Assembly: GCA_938021675.1 (NCBI GenBank)
Contig: CALIFY010000005.1
Span: forward strand, 62,001 to 126,000
Direction of reading: 5' to 3'
DNA from: an uncultured Acidimicrobiales bacterium
Lineage (GTDB): Bacteria > Actinomycetota > Acidimicrobiia > Acidimicrobiales > SZUA-35
Length of the DNA stretch: 64,000 bases
Below are positions 62,967 to 64,000 of the stretch, one piece after another. The translations under genes were made by a program, and so were the position numbers. The notes under the pieces are model-generated. The model searched no databases. It was given only the letters and a program-made list of their open reading frames with translations, and was not told the origin of the DNA. Numbering within the stretch: the stretch's first letter is position 1; each line of letters starts with the position of its first letter.

Positions 62967-63766
62967 TGGCGGATCAACAAAAAATCGAAGCGGCGGCGGC
63001 GCAACTACGTGCTGCGGCTTCATCGGGCCAAGCGTGTCCGCCGATCCGCGAGACCCTCGGCACCGAGACCGATCTCGATGTCGGCTATGCCGTCCAGGAG
63101 ATCAACACCAACCTGGCGATCGCCAACGGCCGTCGGGTCACCGGTCGCAAGATCGGAATCACCTCGAAGGCCGTCATGGAACAGGTCGGCGTCGACCAGC
63201 CCGATTTCGGGACGTTGTTTGTCGACATGGAGTACGGCGACGGCGTTGCAATCGAGGCCGGTCGACTCATGCAACCGCGTGCCGAGGGTGAGGTGGCGTT
63301 AGTTCTCGAACACGACCTCGACCACGGCGAGCACAGCTTTAACGACATCATCAAAGCCACCGCCTACGCGCTCCCGTCGATCGAGATCGTCGACAGCCGG
63401 ATCGTCGACTGGAACATCCGAATCGTCGACACCATCGGTGACAACGCCAGCTGCGGTCTCTACGTGCTCGGCGGTAAACCGGTGACCCTTCGAGACGTCG
63501 ACCTGCGCAAAATCCCGATGCGAATGGACATCGACGGCGAGACCGCCTCGACCGGCGAAGGTGCAGCTTGCCTGGGGCACCCCCTCAACGCCGCCCGATG
63601 GCTGGCAAACGTTATGTCGCAGCGAGGCACACCCCTTCGCTCCGGCGACCTCGTGATGACCGGCGCCCTCGGACCGATGAAACCGATAGCGGCGGGAAGT
63701 TCCGTCGTCTGCGACTTTGGCCCGCTTGGCACCGTCACAACCTACGTAGAGCAGGACGAATCATGA
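62966..63766 (+). CDS. MhpD-family 2-keto-4-pentenoate hydratase/4-oxalocrotonate decarboxylase (copy 3)
   Basis: Protein of 266 residues: GRKIGITSKAVMEQVGVDQPDFGTLF, QPRAEGEVALVL with metal-ligand Glu, SIEIVDSRI, DNASCGLYVLG, GHPLNAARWLANVM, GDLVMTGALGP. The sequence VTGRKIGITSKAVMEQVGVDQPDFG is typical of 2-oxopent-4-enoate hydratases. GTG 62966 shares a base with the tautomerase stop. It should turn 2-oxopent-4-enoate into 4-hydroxy-2-oxovalerate for the aldolase. Confidence 0.9.
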   Translation: MADQQKIEAAAAQLRAAASSGQACPPIRETLGTETDLDVGYAVQEINTNLAIANGRRVTGRKIGITSKAVMEQVGVDQPDFGTLFVDMEYGDGVAIEAGRLMQPRAEGEVALVLEHDLDHGEHSFNDIIKATAYALPSIEIVDSRIVDWNIRIVDTIGDNASCGLYVLGGKPVTLRDVDLRKIPMRMDIDGETASTGEGAACLGHPLNAARWLANVMSQRGTPLRSGDLVMTGALGPMKPIAAGSSVVCDFGPLGTVTTYVEQDES

Positions 63767-64000
63767 AGACCGCCATCGTCGGCTCGGGTAACATCGCCAC
63801 CGACTTGCTCCTCAAGTCGATGCAATCGTCGGACACCGTCGATGTCGTGGCGATGTGCGGAATCGACTCGAACTCCGACGGGCTCGCTCGGGCAAAAAAT
63901 CTCGGCATAGCCACCACTTCTGAAGGAATCGACGCCCTGGTGACTATGGCAGAGTTCGCCGACGTCAGGCTCGTGTTCGACGCCACCTCGGCCGGCGCCC
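63763..64000 (+). CDS. acetaldehyde dehydrogenase (acylating), 5' part only
   Basis: First 79 residues, cut by the right edge. MKTAIVGSGNIATDLLLK is the N-terminal NAD-binding motif of MhpF/DmpF, followed by VDVVAMCGIDSNSDGLARAKNLGIATTSEG and VRLVFDATSAGA, the spacing typical of this family. It converts acetaldehyde from the aldolase to acetyl-CoA. ATG overlaps the hydratase stop (ATGA). The catalytic Cys and the partner aldolase would lie beyond the window. Confidence 0.9.
   Translation, partial: MKTAIVGSGNIATDLLLKSMQSSDTVDVVAMCGIDSNSDGLARAKNLGIATTSEGIDALVTMAEFADVRLVFDATSAGA

Overview
The window is a GC-rich, gene-dense chromosomal segment. It shows many ATGA/GTGA start-stop overlaps, GTG and TTG starts, an LAxTG-type (class E sortase) wall anchor, a SoxR with its cysteine cluster, MbtH-dependent NRPS genes and IclR-controlled aromatic catabolism. 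Together these suggest a free-living high-GC actinobacterium, possibly of the Acidimicrobiia. The phylum is an inference from gene content and style; no rRNA or tRNA gene was seen.

1-16.2 kb: part of a hybrid polyketide/nonribosomal peptide cluster, nearly all on the minus strand and running off the left edge. Transcription order is MbtH, a KS-AT-DH-KR-ACP-C megasynthase, two subunits of an ABC exporter, an FkbK-like 3-hydroxyacyl-CoA dehydrogenase, an FkbJ-like free-standing carrier protein, and an NRPS adenylation gene cut by the window edge. The AT domain has Gly instead of the catalytic Ser. A PLP enzyme and a divergent methyltransferase flank the operon.

16.2-29.1 kb: a catabolic and uptake region. 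A lipoprotein binding protein, DppB permease, a fused DppC-DppD protein, a DppF ATPase and a sulfatase form one minus-strand operon. Upstream lies a second minus-strand operon (cyclase-family hydrolase, cupin, SDR, fumarate/APS-reductase-like flavoprotein, two-cluster ferredoxin). It is divergent from another SDR and an IclR regulator. A shared motif lies in front of both operons.

29.2-49.1 kb: an ArsR-SRPBCC pair; a 3037-residue secreted wall-anchored protein built of alternating DUF11-type repeats; a uracil-DNA glycosylase; a gamma-glutamylcyclotransferase-like protein; a second heterodimeric ABC exporter; and a 1.43-kb Tn3-type element (39/38-bp inverted repeats, exact 5-bp target duplication) that carries a toxin-antitoxin pair and a transposase stump. 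These are followed by a BON-OmpA and FHA gene pair, a CDF-like membrane protein and SoxR.

49.1-51.7 kb: SoxR faces a SoxR-box promoter that should drive an SDR, a QueA-like protein and a DinB-like protein.

51.9-64 kb: an aromatic meta-cleavage island under an IclR regulator with two matching palindromes. It encodes two tandem extradiol dioxygenases, a histidine phosphatase, a two-subunit PEP-synthase-like phosphotransferase (phenylphosphate synthase or CreHI type), a Rieske oxygenase, three MhpD-family hydratase/decarboxylases, a 4-oxalocrotonate tautomerase, two HAD hydrolases and the start of acetaldehyde dehydrogenase. The co-location of a phosphorylating enzyme, a phosphatase and a ring-attacking oxygenase suggests an aerobic phosphorylate-oxidise-dephosphorylate-cleave route. 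This is the best candidate for an unusual system in the window.
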